Shown here in pieces: positions 13,197 to 25,100 of a stretch of DNA of 64,000 bases. The notes below the pieces were generated by a model that saw only the letters and a program-made list of their open reading frames with translations, was not told the DNA's origin and did not search any database. Location of the stretch: contig JAVTVY010025366.1 in NCBI GenBank assembly GCA_036873755.1, positions 38,048 through 102,047 on the forward strand, written 5' to 3'. Every line of letters begins with the position of its first letter. Within the stretch, counting starts at the first letter, position 1. Source of the stretch: Hanleya hanleyi (lineage: Eukaryota > Mollusca > Polyplacophora > Lepidopleurida > Hanleyidae). Made by a program: the position numbers and the translations under genes.

Positions 13197-13581
13197 ATGT
13201 CCGACGTAGTCACCCCCACTGTCAAGCACTCCAAACGTTGTGAATCGTGTCGACATTTTTGGCCCAAGGAAGACTCGCATTTGTTTTGCTTTAAATGTCG
13301 GGGCCCAAATTTGTTATAGACAGGTTACTTGCCGTGAGTGTGTTGATTGGGACGACCTGACCTGGCATAGATATGCGGGAGCTCGACGCAAGGTTCTTCT
13401 CAAGGCGGCCGCCGACATCAAGAGAAGCCCTGGCGAAAAGCAGGCAGCTACGCATGCTCTCCTCGCTGATCTCAGTTTGAACGAAGACCTGGAGATGTCC
13501 ACCACACTCCCGACTTTAGCCGTTCAAGCCAGCGACAGCCCCCAGATTCCGCCAAGTGGAAGGGTACAGCTAACAGCGTAG
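13197..13581 (+). pseudogene. DIRS ORF1 (gag-like), N-terminal zinc-knuckle-like part, frameshifted
   Basis: An ATG at 13197 opens a frame with two CxxC pairs (CESC and CFKC) that stops at a TAG near 13317. The +1 frame then continues with CRQVTCRECVDW and runs to 13581. The pattern of paired cysteines followed by a W-rich segment is what I expect at the start of DIRS gag-like proteins. A single frameshift between about 13300 and 13316 would explain the break. Function in particle formation is inferred from the family. Confidence 0.65.
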
Positions 13582-13902
13582 TCCTGTGGAAAGCTCACAG
13601 TTGGCCGGGACCAAGCCCATGTTCATCTTGGGGGACTCCACCGACCGACGAGAGGACCCGGGCCCCAGTCACCATACAGAATATTAGGAAGACTCGGACG
13701 GGGCCCGGGACCAGCCTATGGATCGGGACATGGCACCCCAGCGGGATCCCGGCGACCTCAGGCCAGCATCTTACAAGAGTAGGAGTCCTTCTGTGACCCG
13801 GACCCGTGGCAGCAACCGCAGTTCCCCTCCCGTTTCCCGTGGACGGCGCTCTTCCATCTCTTCGTCCCAAATCTCCATCGAAGTCCCGAACTTCGAACAG
13901 TA

Positions 13903-14412
13903 GTGGGAGAAAGGGGATCTCACTCCAGGACGCGGGAGGAGACCCGACATGAAAAGTTTAGAGTCCGGACCCGGTCCCCAGTACGGGACCCTGACTCCAA
14001 AGACGAGGGCACTAAAGACCGGACCCGGATCCGGACCCCGGAACGGGACCCCGCCTCCAGGGACAAGAACAAAGACCGGATCCGAACTTCCGAACGGGAG
14101 GTCAAGTCTTCAAAAGTGGACAAGCCTGAGGATCGGACCCGGGCCTCGGGACGGGAACCCAAGCCCAAGTTGACCTCGGACAAATCGAAAGAGTGGACCC
14201 GGACCCCGGATCGAGACCCCAAGCCCAAGTCTGCCTTGGACAAGTCAAAGGAGCGGACCCGGGCCCCGGACTGTGACTCTGACTCTGAGCATCGGACCCG
14301 GGATTCTTCTACTAAGCTCTCCAGACGATCCCGGACCCCGGAACGTGACTCCTCTAGACGGTCGAGACGCAGTCGGACCCAGATCTCGCACTCCCCCTCG
14401 CAGATCCCGTAG
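13903..14412 (+). pseudogene. DIRS ORF1, Arg/Ser/Asp-rich repeat region
   Basis: An open frame of 169 codons made of degenerate repeats of an RTR-P-RDP type motif, encoded by repeated GGACCCGG units. The low-complexity, charged composition suggests a nucleic-acid-binding linker within gag. All three frames and the reverse strand stay open here because of the repeat, so the frame choice is uncertain. The reading shifts again at about 14400, where RS-rich sequence continues to about 14600. Confidence 0.5.
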
Positions 14413-14697
14413 CCGGTCACGATCACCGCATCATCATCGTTCTCGACGGTCCAGAGATTCTTCGGACGGGGAACGACGTAGGGAGGTGCATTTTCGTCAT
14501 CGTCACCGATCTTCGTCGAAGACACGTCACGGACAAGAATTATCGCATCATCTGCCGGAAGCAAAGTCCAAGCAGATATCCAAGCCGTCGGGGGACCTCT
14601 AAGGTCACTACAGAACCCCGGAGAGAGCCGAGTTCCATACAGGAGACCCGGACCCAGGACCGGGCCCCGCTTCCGGTAGCCTCGACGTCGGTGGTGC

Positions 14698-15207
14698 GTG
14701 AGAGTGATCATTCGTCGAGTTCGGAGCCCGACTCCGACCAACAGGATTCTTCCCCGGATGACCACCAGCCAACATCTGCCTCTTCACCGGAAAAGTCATG
14801 ATGAAATAGCGTTCAAGGCCAAGATTGCGGCCTTATATACCCTCCTCCCGCAGATGCCGAGGTCGGAAAAAGGAAAGGAGGACGCTGATTCCGATGAGCC
14901 ACCTCGCAAGCGTAAGCGGGCCACGGCAACGTCACTCTTCGCCACAGACAAGCCAGCTCCGGTTGAGACCCCACTGACGTGTGCACCCTCACCGGAGTCT
15001 TTACTATTGATGAAGGACCTGGACCGGCAGCTCAGGAGCTCCGCATCCTTCAAGAAACCGAGTGCCTACAGCTTCTACGCGCTGCATAACTCCGTCCTAC
15101 CAACCAAACACCCAAAGCTGGACAGGGATTTGGACAGGGTTTTGAAAGTAACCAAGCCACCCCCCGTGGTACTCCAGCCAAACAAGTTTACCTGGTGGAG
15201 GACATGA
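14698..15207 (+). pseudogene. DIRS ORF1, C-terminal segment
   Basis: A 169-codon frame with a basic patch (PPRKRKRA) about 75 residues in and then a conserved-looking PSAYSFYALHNSVLP stretch. Its last codons overlap the next frame (15195), which carries the matching continuation EDMMLAQHRITSYSDWFLAA. A one-base shift at about 15195-15205 therefore separates two halves of one gag-like domain. Confidence 0.6.
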
Positions 15208-16595
15208 TGCTAGCACAGCACAGGATCACCTCCTACTCCGATTGGTTCCTGGCGGCTACCTCCAAGTTGGTGCTAGACCCCACTAACAGACGAGTAGATG
15301 CCGACGGCAATGCGACTACGGTGTTATCCACTACGCAGTTGGATTTTTTCAAGGGTTTCATTGATACACTCAACAAAGCCAACGCCCATGTCATGGAGAC
15401 CGGTCTCCTCACGTACGCCACCATGGTTCAAGCCCAACGTTCGGCCTATCTAAAGAACCCGAAGGCGGAGGTACTTCAGTCTGTCAAGACGGAACTGGCG
15501 CAACAACCCCTATCTGCGCGGTATTTGTTCAACAATTTTCGTCCCTACGGGAGAGGAAAGTCTGGGGCAGCCGTGGGAAGAAGTCCTCCGATAGAGGCAG
15601 AGGCAAGCCCGATAGATATTGACTGCCACCGATCTCCACTTCACTTCATTCATCCAGTCATCAATTTCATCCTTCCACCTTTTCAACACTTCACTCATCC
15701 GGTTGTGGGCGGACGCCTGCAGTTCTTCTGGAGGAATTGGGAGCTCATTACAAATGACAAGTGGGTCATCAGATCGCTCAGAGAAGGCGTTTTCTTCACC
15801 TTCCTGGAGTACCCCAAGCTCATCACCAGGCCCAAATCATCACGCCTCCCAGTTCATCCAGAACACACAAAGACCTTGCTGGAATCCGTAAACACCTTGG
15901 TGGAAAAAGGCGCGGTTCGAGAACTACCTACGGAAGAAGAGAGTGCGGGGTTCTACAGCCCAGTCTTTCTGGTACCCAAGAAGGGAACAGACAAACTCCG
16001 CATGATCATCGACCTAAGGCGGCTCAACCAGACTATGGCTCCACCATCAGGGTTCAAGATGACATCAATACCATCACTACGGTCCCGCCTACAACCGGGA
16101 GACTGGATAGCCTCCATCGATTTGCAGGACGCCTACCTTCACGTTCCTATTCATCCACTTCAACGGCGTTACCTGCATTTCATCATTGCCGGGAGACGAT
16201 TCGAGTGGCAGGTCCCACCGTTCGGCGTCTCGATCGCTCCTTGGTGTTTCACCCGCATCACATCACCAGTCATGGCTTTCTTTCATCTCAAGGGAATCCA
16301 CATAGAATCCTACATAGACGACATTCTCATCTGGGAGTCAGAGATGCCAGCAATCAAGTCGCACATCCAGTTCATTTTGCAAGTCCTAAAGTATCTGGGA
16401 TTCATTCCGCACCCGGACAAGTCGGAGCTGGATCCGGCCCAGACACGTCAGTACATCGGGGCGGTGTTCGACACCTGCAAGCAGTTGGTCCTACCAACCG
16501 AGGACCGTTTTCATCCTCTCAAGCTCTCATCCCAACGTTTTTATCCTGCCAATCGCAACATTTACGTCTGTGGCAGGGCCTCCTCGGACTTCTAA
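15195..16595 (+). pseudogene. DIRS gag C-terminus and reverse transcriptase
   Basis: A 466-codon frame. The first ~130 residues finish the gag-like helical domain. From about residue 230 the reverse transcriptase fingers and palm follow: SPVFLVPKKG, then RMIIDLRRLN, SIDLQDAYLHVPI (first catalytic Asp), QVPPFGVSIAPWCFTR and YIDDILIWE at 16311 (catalytic Asp pair), ending in a LGFIPHPDKSEL thumb-side motif. All RT catalytic residues are intact. This arrangement is typical of DIRS, not Gypsy or Copia. The frame breaks at about 16540-16570 and the homologous reading moves to another frame. Confidence 0.88.
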
Positions 16596-17231
16596 CATCC
16601 ACCCAGGACCTGATGCAGTTCGGCAGGATACAGGTGCGTCCGTTGCAGTTCCATCTACAGCCGTACCTACGGGCGAGAGCACTCTACCCTTGGGTCCCCG
16701 TTCTGGATCATCTTCATCCCTTCATAGAATGGTGGCAGTCCATGGAGAATGTGATGTCCGGGATTCCGCTTCAGCGACCGTGGCCGGAGTTTCACATAGC
16801 TGGCGTCGATCTGGGAACGACCTCTAGTGGACCTGTTCGCAACCAGGAACAACGCCCACATCCCGACTTTCGTCAGTCCGATCTGCGACCCTCAAGCTTG
16901 GGCGATTGATGCGTTCACCTTCAACTGGAGCAACCTCCTTGCCTATGCTTATCCACCAATTGCGCTCATTGAAGAGGTCTTGTCCAAGATAATGGAGCAC
17001 GACTGCGTCATCCTGCTAGTGGTACCATGGTGGCCGCATCGCCCGTGGTTCCCGTCACTTGTGCGTCTGCTAACGGATCAACCACGTCAACTACCTTGGT
17101 GGCCCAGACTACTCGATCAACCGCACGGAATCCGGCACCACGACCCGCAATGGCTCAACCTACACGTCTGCAGACTATCAAGGATTCCCTCGCAGAACAG
17201 GGGTTTTCAAGGCCAGTTGCGGAAGCGATAG
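16560..17231 (+). pseudogene. DIRS RNase H remnant and post-RNase H tether
   Basis: After the RT, one frame reads LLGLLTSTQDLMQFGRIQVRP to GIPLQRPWPEF (to about 16795). The reading then jumps frame to LASIWERPLVDLFATRNN and continues to 17231 (DPQAWAIDAFTF, VPWWPHRPWFPSLV). The normal RNase H domain, with its acidic catalytic residues, lies between these two blocks in DIRS elements. Here only a few codons separate them, so about 120 residues are missing. The downstream block is the conserved linker before the recombinase. Confidence 0.78.
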
Positions 17232-18229
17232 CAGCAGCAAATGGGCCATCCACTTCACAACTATACCAGTCAAAGTGGACCTACTACAGCGCTTGGTGCG
17301 AGGCCAGAGGACTCGATCCCAACACTACCTCTGTTCCTATAGTGGCGGACTTCCTGTTGCACCTTCACCAGGACAGGAAGCTACAGCCAAGCACCATTGA
17401 AGGATACCGATCAGCCCTATCAAGAGTCCTGAAACTGACAGCTGGCATTAACATTGGCAACCTAGCAGCGCTCCTCCAGTCCTTTTCCTTACAGTCTCAC
17501 AGAACACGTCAGTTACTACCAAAGTGGGACGTGGGTGTGGTTTTGAGTGCATTCCTACGGCCACCGTTTGAGCTCCTGCATTTAACAATCATTAAGGCCT
17601 TATCCTACAAGACAGCCTTCCTTGCGGCGTTCGCCTTAGCTACAAGAATTTCCGAACTTCACGCATTGGATCGGAGTTCCCTAGCTTGGACTGCAGATTG
17701 GTCTAGAGTATCCTTTCGCCCGATCCCGGGGTTAATTGCAAAGAATGAATCTACTCGACAGGGACCGTGCGCACAAAGACTCTATCAGATTCCCTCGTTA
17801 ACAGGCTTCGTAGGGCCACGGGAGGACGACTGATTTCTGTGTCCAGTCAGAGCACTACGCCACTACATTCAGAGAACAGACCCGGATAGAGGCACGAGGC
17901 GACTTCTATTCCTGTCACTACAGCCGGGTGCATCAGCCGACATCACGAAGAACACTGTTGCGGCATGGCTGAAAAAGACCATTCATTGGACATACCAACT
18001 AGCCATCGACACCCCACCTCTTCTGTCTAGGGCGTCGTCCCATGAAGTAAGGGCCATCGCTACATCTTGGCCATTGTGGAAGAACCTGTCACTGAATGAC
18101 ATCATCGATGCATGTGCCTGGTCTTCCAACTCTACTTTTACTGATTTCTACCTTAGAGACATGTCAGTGCAGACAGACAGGGTGACTACGTTGGGCCCGC
18201 TAGTGGCAGCCCAACGTGTAGTCCGTTAA
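17027..18229 (+). pseudogene. DIRS tyrosine recombinase with one in-frame stop
   Basis: Starting from the ATG at 17027 the frame is 401 codons including the final TAA, interrupted by a single TGA at 17831-17833. The same frame resumes at once with FLCPVRALRHYIQ. The N-terminal core-binding part (LYQSKWTYYSAWCEARGL) is followed by the catalytic domain: first Arg in RISELHAL (17644), HEVR as the HxxR box (18041) and the nucleophile Tyr in FTDFYLRDM (18149). The enzyme would integrate the circular DNA copy. It overlaps the upstream linker frame by about 200 bases, as is usual in DIRS. MAQPTRL (about 17150) is an alternative start. Only the TGA prevents a full-length product. Confidence 0.88.
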
Positions 18230-18573
18230 TCCCATCAAAGAAAAAGGGGGGGCGCAGCAGAAGCAAGCAAGCAAGATCCCGACACTTCGGTAAGCATGAG
18301 CAAGCATACCATGCCGGAGACGAAGGGACCTCAAGGACTCGATGGCACCTGATTATCTGGCGATAAGTAATCGGAAAACTGGGCGGTACAATACTCCACC
18401 ATTTCACCGTATTACTTGTAATTTCCTTGAGCTCCCTTAGCCTCTATACGACATGGGAATTATCAGGATATTACTGGGCATACCAGATCTAAACAATCAG
18501 GACAAGGCGTGCTCCGCACAGTCCAACAACGAGACTACAAGGCCGGCTCCCCATCCTCCTCTGTTGGGAGTCT

Positions 18574-18668
18574 GGCATTCATTGATAGCAGGTTAAGATT
18601 TGAGCAACAAATATGAAACATTTATAAATAATGTTGGTATTTGTTATCAAATCAAACCTGCTATCAAT
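18574..18668 (+). repeat. DIRS internal complementary region
   Basis: Bases 18574-18615 are the reverse complement of the left outer end (12942-12983). Bases 18608-18668 are the reverse complement of the right outer end (about 18839-18899). The two meet at a short shared AATATG/AACATG. This is the DIRS internal complementary region, used as a splint when the inverted termini are joined during circle formation. Confidence 0.9.
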
Positions 18669-18734
18669 CTTAATTTGCCCAACCCATCCTCCCCACTCGC
18701 TGCGGCCTTCACGCAAAACACGCCTTACGCCACA

Positions 18735-18853
18735 CGGGAAAAAGAGGACGGACATGCGCGGAGACACGCCACCTAGCGAACAGTCAAGGGAGATCATTTC
18801 TGTTGCAGAGACCTCCAAATAGGAGGAATATGGCTTTCATTGATAGCAGGTTT
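18735..18853 (-). repeat. DIRS right inverted terminal repeat
   Basis: Near-perfect reverse complement of 12963-13081, differing by a handful of substitutions. The element continues outward to about 18899, and this outer part recurs inverted in the internal complementary region. Confidence 0.93.
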
Positions 18854-18899
18854 GATTTGATAACAAATACCAACATTATTTATAAATGTTTCATGTTTG

Positions 18900-20579
18900 T
18901 AAACATCACATCAGCCACAAATGGTAAACTATTATGAAATCCTCATCACTGAAGGATCAAAAGTTCAATACATTACCACAAATGTCTGTCGTCAGAGACA
19001 GATGAACATTTTCTGAACATTTCAACCCTGTGTATACTGTGAACATACTCCATGAAAAGTAATGAGAATTTAATTAAATGTTGAGAGGATGGGGCCGAGC
19101 CATTTAGGGTTCACATGCTGTTTAGACTATATACAGTTAGGATTGGTGAAGAAATGTTTAAAATTGTGATGGCTGCAGTTGAGCATCCAACAAGTTTACA
19201 ATGATATAAGCTTTCAGAATATAGGTTATAGGGTGGGACAAGACTCGATTCAGAAGTTATAGTGTGGGGCCCAGTACCCTGGGGGTTGGGACAAGGATTT
19301 GTTGGGGGTGGGGGTTTACCCCCCAGCTGAGGGGTAATGGATATGTCCCATACATGTACAATGATCTCAGATTTCTGAATATATGAGGTTATGGGGTGTG
19401 GCGGGACTTTATCCGGAAGATAGAGGATGGGGTTCAGTTCCCTGGGGGTTACACTTCGGGGGTAATGGATGTATCCAATAAATATGTTCAGGACCCTAGA
19501 AATTTTAGCCCACCCAAAGGAAGGAAAAGAACAACTTTAAGCAGACAACACTTGGGTGAGACTTAGTTCTGAAGATCGGGGGTGAGGCCCAGCTCCTGGA
19601 GGTGGGGACTACCCCTGGGATGTACAGGAGGATATTTAGTAAGCTCAGAAAATTTGTGCCCACCCAGAAGCTGGAAAAAATAACCTGCACTGAGAATAAC
19701 TTCAATCGGCCTAGAGAAAAACTTTAACCGTACAGACATCAGACAGACATCAGACAGAGGTTGTACTATACATAGGGTCCCATAACTAACATATGTGAGC
19801 CAAAAGTGGATCAATACCTAAATCAAATACTACATTATAGTTATTACATCATCACACATGAACACAGATTCTATACCATACTGTCTGCAATACAATGGAA
19901 CCACACATTCTGTATAAATACACATGCATACACAAGCTTTCCTACCATTATTGGAATGACAAATAGATTCTTATGGAGTACATTTATCACAGGATATAGG
20001 CAAATCAGCCTTGTCAAAATGCAAGGCTTGATCATTGCCTCCAGAAATCACAGTCATATATGCACATTCTGATTCCCAACTGTTCCTATTTTTATCTCTG
20101 GCTAACACTATGTTTCACATCATTTACACGTTAATCATAATCAAACTATGTAGATGTAGACCAGTTCAAGACTGACTACTGGTAATTTCAACATGATCTG
20201 TTTCTACCTTTCGTAATTATTTATATCAATGTATATGTACATCTCTGAGAATTTTTAATTACAAGAAATAAATGGATATATCAAACATGATCAGATTTAG
20301 AACTGAGATTTTAATGTAAATGTCCCATCTGTAATTCACCCATTCACAACAAGAAATGAAACTGGCATTTGGTCAAACTTGTATACATGCCTCCACCTGC
20401 AGAACCAGCAGATACAGTATAACTGAATTATGGAGGATGTTAAAAGGTTTTGTTCAGTTAAATAGGAGCTACAAGGAAGAAGCATCATAATTTGTTCCTG
20501 GAATATAGATGGAAAAGTAGGTGAATAGTACCTGGAAGAATTGTTTTTGCACATCGTCTATCAGGCTGGGAGAAATTTT
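18900..20579. other. Intergenic stretch with degenerate tandem repeats
   Basis: Between about 19200 and 19640 a loosely repeated unit recurs two to three times (ATGGATRTRTCC, CCCTGGGGGTT, GACTTWRTYC landmarks), with G-rich runs at 19290-19330. The rest is AT-rich with no recognised gene or RNA. Confidence 0.45.
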
Positions 20580-21360
20580 ATGAAGAAAATCAATTGGTTA
20601 TTTTGACAAAATTCAATGTTTCATCTCATAAACAGGATATGCACCTAAATCCGATTAAACATGTGTACAAAGTTTCAAAAGCATCCAGTGAAAACCCTTG
20701 ATCTAATAACAGGGTCTAAACACCGGAATAGATGCAGGAAATTGGCAAAGACCAAAACATCATAAATTTGACATCATAAATGGGATATGCACATCTTCAG
20801 ACCATGCAAAACAAGCCTGCAAAGTGTCCGGAACATCCACTCAAAACTCTAAGACTAGTTGATTATACTCGAGTTCCACTGGCACACTGTAATTGATGGT
20901 AAAAATGGAGAAGTCCAAAACATCATAAATTTGACAAAAAAAATAATATTTCATCTCACAAATACAAGGTGCAGATCTTTAAGGCATGTTTAACAAGCCT
21001 GCAAAGTTTCAGGAACATCCACAAATAGCAGGTGCACATCTTCAAAGCACGTTAATCGAGCCTGGAAAGTTTCAGGAACATCCTCTCAAAATTCTACGAC
21101 TGGTTGATTATACTCGAGTTCCACTGGTACACTTTAATTGATGACATAAATGGCAAAGTTCAATATTTCATCTCACAAATACCAGGTGCACATCTTCAAA
21201 GCATGTTCAACAAGCCTGCAAAGTTTCCGGAACATCCACTCGAAACTGTAGCAATAGTTGAGTATACAATATAGGTGTGACAGACAGACAGACAGAAAGA
21301 CGACCGGACAGACAGTAAACACTTAATGCCTCCCGGTTACTTCATAGTGGAGGCATAAAT
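20580..21360. repeat. Degenerate tandem repeat ending in GACA-rich microsatellite
   Basis: Four to five unequal units of about 60-200 bp share GCACATCTTCA, ACAAGCCTGCAAAGTTTC and TTGATTATACTCGAGTTCCA. The block ends at 21280-21320 with a GACAGACAGACA run and then CTTCATAGTGGAGGCATAAA. The design parallels the block at 50490-51605. Confidence 0.7.
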
Positions 21361-21382
21361 AGGCAAAGCCTAAAACCAAACG

Positions 21383-21631
21383 GTTTTCCCTCTAATAATT
21401 CAATCACAGAAATCAAAATTTCCCACCATGAAATATGGGGTGATCAAATTTATTAGAACAGGAAGTTGACAAATTGGTTCACAATCATGTGTTTAATCCA
21501 TTACTTCTTTGCTATTTCAATGATTTTTAGAGGGCGATCAAATTTATTAGAACGGCAAATTCAATTTCGTCCCCAAAGTTGGGGGCGAGTGAATTTTGAT
21601 AGGGGGATTGAATTATTAGGGGGATTACCCC
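21383..21631. mobile_element. Small MITE, CCTCTAATAATTCAATC termini
   Basis: Inverted ends CCCTCTAATAATTCAATC and GATTGAATTATTAGGGGG bound about 250 bp of AT-rich DNA. Related to 12238-12462. It contains TTTATT at 21543-21548, which reads AATAAA on the minus strand about 175 bp past the DNAJC16 stop codon and could serve as its polyadenylation signal. Confidence 0.6.
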
Positions 21632-21722
21632 AGTAGTTATTCTTCCAAGTCCAATCAATGTGTTCCCCTCAACAATGACTATTCAATCACATGCTAATAC
21701 TGCTGAAAACTTTTTAATACAG

Positions 21723-22134
21723 TCACTGTTCCATTTCAGGCCAGTGCTGTACTCGTATCTTCTTCACAGAGCCATCAAAGACACGATCCATCCAGTTCTC
21801 TAGACCATCCAATAGATTCCCCTCAAACACAGGGATATCATCATTATCCTGGGGTTCATACTCCTCGTCCGTTCCTGAATCGTCCGTATCATATAGGCCC
21901 ATGGCACGACCCACATTCATCTTCTTATTCTCCCTCATGTATTTCCGTGCTCGCTTCGGGTGATAGAGATAAAAGTATTTTCTAAAACCATTGATGGCCA
22001 GTACAGTTCCCACACAGTTCCTCACTTTGATATCCTCGAGGACTATCCTATAGTCCATGCTCTGCTCGAGGAGATCACGATACCAGCCTAGATAATGCTC
22101 CAACTGTACAAAGGCAAAAGTCAGGCCACTGTAT
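21723..22134 (-). CDS. DNAJC16: DNAJC16 exon 13 (terminal)
   Basis: 412 nt to the stop codon; starts YSGLTFAFVQLEHYLGWYRD and contains TVLAINGFRKYFYLYHPKRA, an acidic insert (DTDDSGTDEEYEPQDNDD) and the conserved ending LENWMDRVFDGSVKKIRVQH plus WPEMEQ. Confidence 0.95.
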
Positions 22135-25100
22135 CTACAACATAAATAGCATACAGCTATAGGCAGATGGAAGCAAAGGTATTATCATCCAGTGAAATCT
22201 TCAAATGCCAGAAAATGTAATTATGCACTTTTGGTTATCTTCGACAAACTATTGGCAATGGACCTCAATCCTGATGACGTGTTCTCTTTCTTTCAATCAC
22301 ATGATTTTTATGTCAATGCACATTACAGGTATCTGCAATGCATCAAAACCGGTTTGTAACCCGACACACCGAATTAAAGCTTACAGGATGTGTTCGTCTG
22401 ACTTTGCCAGTCCAGGAAATTCTCGTTCGCAATTAAATTGATGTCGAGTTACATGAGAGAGGTGGCAGGGTCATTGAATAGCATTATTATGATCTTCACC
22501 TGCCATTTGTCATGGATGTACATTGCGTCAAAGGATAGAAGTGGGATAAAACATCAGCAGGTTACAGGCCTATGATGTCCATTGTAATAAATCTCTGATC
22601 AAATATCTCTTGGAATGCTACTCTGACACAAAGTTTTATGACCATTCTAATTAGGTTAATAATTATGCAATTTAGGTTCCCACAGGTTACCAGTGTAGAA
22701 TTCATGGTAACCTGTTGAGAGGTTACCATCAGCACTCCTTGAATTGAGGCCTGCGGCGGAACTTGAGAAACAAGACATTTAACTTTTTATAGCCTCATTC
22801 TGTCAGATTTTGTGGCACAACAAATAAATTTTACTTGTTTCTTCAAGATATTCACCAGAAATCAATTGGGAAATCTTTAATTAGAAAATGTATGTAATAC
22901 TTGCAACAGAATTTACCTCGAATGTGGAAACATGATTTCCACAAATCTTTGCAGTAGTTTTTCTCTGGATGGTAGATCGACTAGGATAGTCACTGTGAGG
23001 CCAGTATCGGCTTGACTCACCAATGTCTCATAGGATTCTACTCTCAACGGATGAAGGTACACTGTGTTCTCTGTCGTCCTGTGGGAGGAATGACAATATA
23101 AATTCACAACTGGTTATTCTTAGAAGTCCAGGGTGAATATTTCAATGCAAATAAACTGAGGACATTGTACATTAGATCCATAGTTATGATAGTAGGACTA
23201 TACTGTCAGCCTATGTCCAATAAGCAATTGTTTTTTGTCCTTCTCAGAGTTGTATGGGTACATGGTTAAGAACGAAGAAAATTCATCGATTGCATTTTAG
23301 ATGAGAAATGGGGATGCTCATGGCTAAGGCTGTGTTACAATCAGCCCTGGAATAAAATTGGTGATGATCTCAGAATCGCAAAAGACCACAAAAAGTCTGT
23401 GCAGGAGAAAAGTTTATTTTTCATAATTTTGCAGGAGATTTTCTGGAAACTTCATTTCTGATGCTCAAGTTAGTAGGATGATTGCTACCTCATTGACCAA
23501 AAGCAAAAACAGTGAAAAAACAAACCTGCTAGGGGGACGAGGTTTGAATTTCTTGGGTCGCATTTTCTGCACAGATTCCTCCTCAAGATTCAACATCTTC
23601 TGCATGAAGAATCCCAGGACGATGACTAAAAATATGGACAGACCCACAGTCATCCACGTCATCTCATCATACCTGATAACAGGGACAATAAACTATTATT
23701 TATTATTATTCATTATTAACATGTGCAGGTACTCACTGTAAACATCAACACTCGTGGAAGCTGAATTTGAAAAATAGTTAAACCTGGGAATATCAATCCA
23801 GCACGGACCACGTGAAAGTATCAAGGTTGTACAATGGTAGCAGTTGGCAAAGTGGGCCAAAGATTGCAGTCAGTTTTGACAGGATTTTGGTGATTCCAGG
23901 GGTTGGTATTCACAAATTTCACTGAATCTTCAGTGGAGATTATGAGCAGTGAATATTTAAACATGTAATCAGCCTCAAAATCTAGGCTGAAATCGATCTC
24001 TCCCAAACTCCGCAAAAGTGACATATGTTAAGTCAGGTACAAAATAAAACACATTTGACGATGAACAACTAAGCTTGTTTCCACCATTCACGAGAAAATA
24101 GAAGGAATTTGTATTTGGCATGCCGTTTATTTTTCGACGGCCGTGTCAACAAGCGTTTATATGTATGGTGCATTCTGCCTACGTATGTTCTGCCACTCTA
24201 CCATTGTCTACCGAACCTTAGGCATGAGACATGACGTTATCCCATGGCTGCAGCTGTTCAGCATTCCGATTCATGAGCGTCGCTAAATCACTCACATGTC
24301 GCGCAATGACGTCATTTTCCTCTCCCATGTACAGCACATATTCAATGGCGAAACAGAAAACCCGTCGAAGTGGGCAGAGTTTTAAATTTCTCTGGCAAGA
24401 TATTCTTGAATTTGTTCTATATGGCAATCCCACTATCATCAAATATAATACCTATGATGTTTTAGCAAACTTCGCTGCTGAAAAACTGAAGGGAGAGAGT
24501 TTACAAAATCCATCGATTTTGAGGCTGATTACATCTTTAATACATGATATTCCCGTGGATAAATAGCTATTACAGCTATTTCTCACCCAACTCAAGCCCT
24601 AAATACCATACTCCCATGATCATCTTAAAACTTGTCACAAGATGTAAATACAATGTCCACGCACTTACCAAGTGACATGGTACACAAATCTGTCCCACCA
24701 GTCCAAGAGTCTGTTCAGAATTCTGCTGAATAAACCCTGTGTAAAGTACCAACAAATGGGTGTTAAAACAATATCATACTTTTGACAAACCAAAGGTTCA
24801 ACCACTTCCAGAGATAGCTATTCAGAGCATTCCCTGTTAAACCCAGCTATTCAGAGAATGCTCTGTTAACCCAAGTAGATAAAGACTTTATTTCATGAGT
24901 CAACTTCGCAAGCCAAGTCTGCCAAATCACAACCTCTATTTGCATCTTCAGAGAAAGTCACAGATTTTGCTCTGAGCCTTAAAGCGAGTTATTACTCGTA
25001 ACTCCTAACCTGTATGGAACAGTATGATTGGTTCACCTCCATCCAATTCAACAATGCAGTTGCCCATCCAAGTTAATCTGAGTATTCCAAACATAGGTCA

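Larger units (their letters stand above)
12942..18899 (+). mobile_element. DIRS-like tyrosine-recombinase retrotransposon, structurally complete but inactivated
   Basis: About 5.96 kb. DIRS elements copy through RNA and reintegrate with a tyrosine recombinase instead of a DDE integrase, so they have inverted termini and no target duplication. All parts are present: left terminus 12963-13081; a gag-like region from 13197; reverse transcriptase near 15900-16500 with the motif YIDD; an RNase H remnant; tyrosine recombinase 17027-18229; an internal complementary region 18574-18668; right inverted terminus 18735-18853. The internal region joins the complements of the two outer ends, which defines both boundaries from the sequence itself. 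Damage: frame shifts in gag and around RT, loss of most of RNase H, and one in-frame TGA in the recombinase. The body is GC-richer than its surroundings. Confidence 0.93.

Noticed and set aside
13595..14765. Long minus-strand ORFs opposite the DIRS gag region (281 and 91 codons)
   Set aside because: They mirror the GGACCCGG repeat, which lacks stops on both strands.
15761..16909. 382-codon plus-strand ORF overlapping the reverse transcriptase
   Set aside because: Most of it is a shadow frame of the RT; only its last part carries homologous sequence after the frameshift.
22205..22441. 78-codon plus-strand ORF in DNAJC16 intron 12
   Set aside because: No homology or splice support; consistent with chance.
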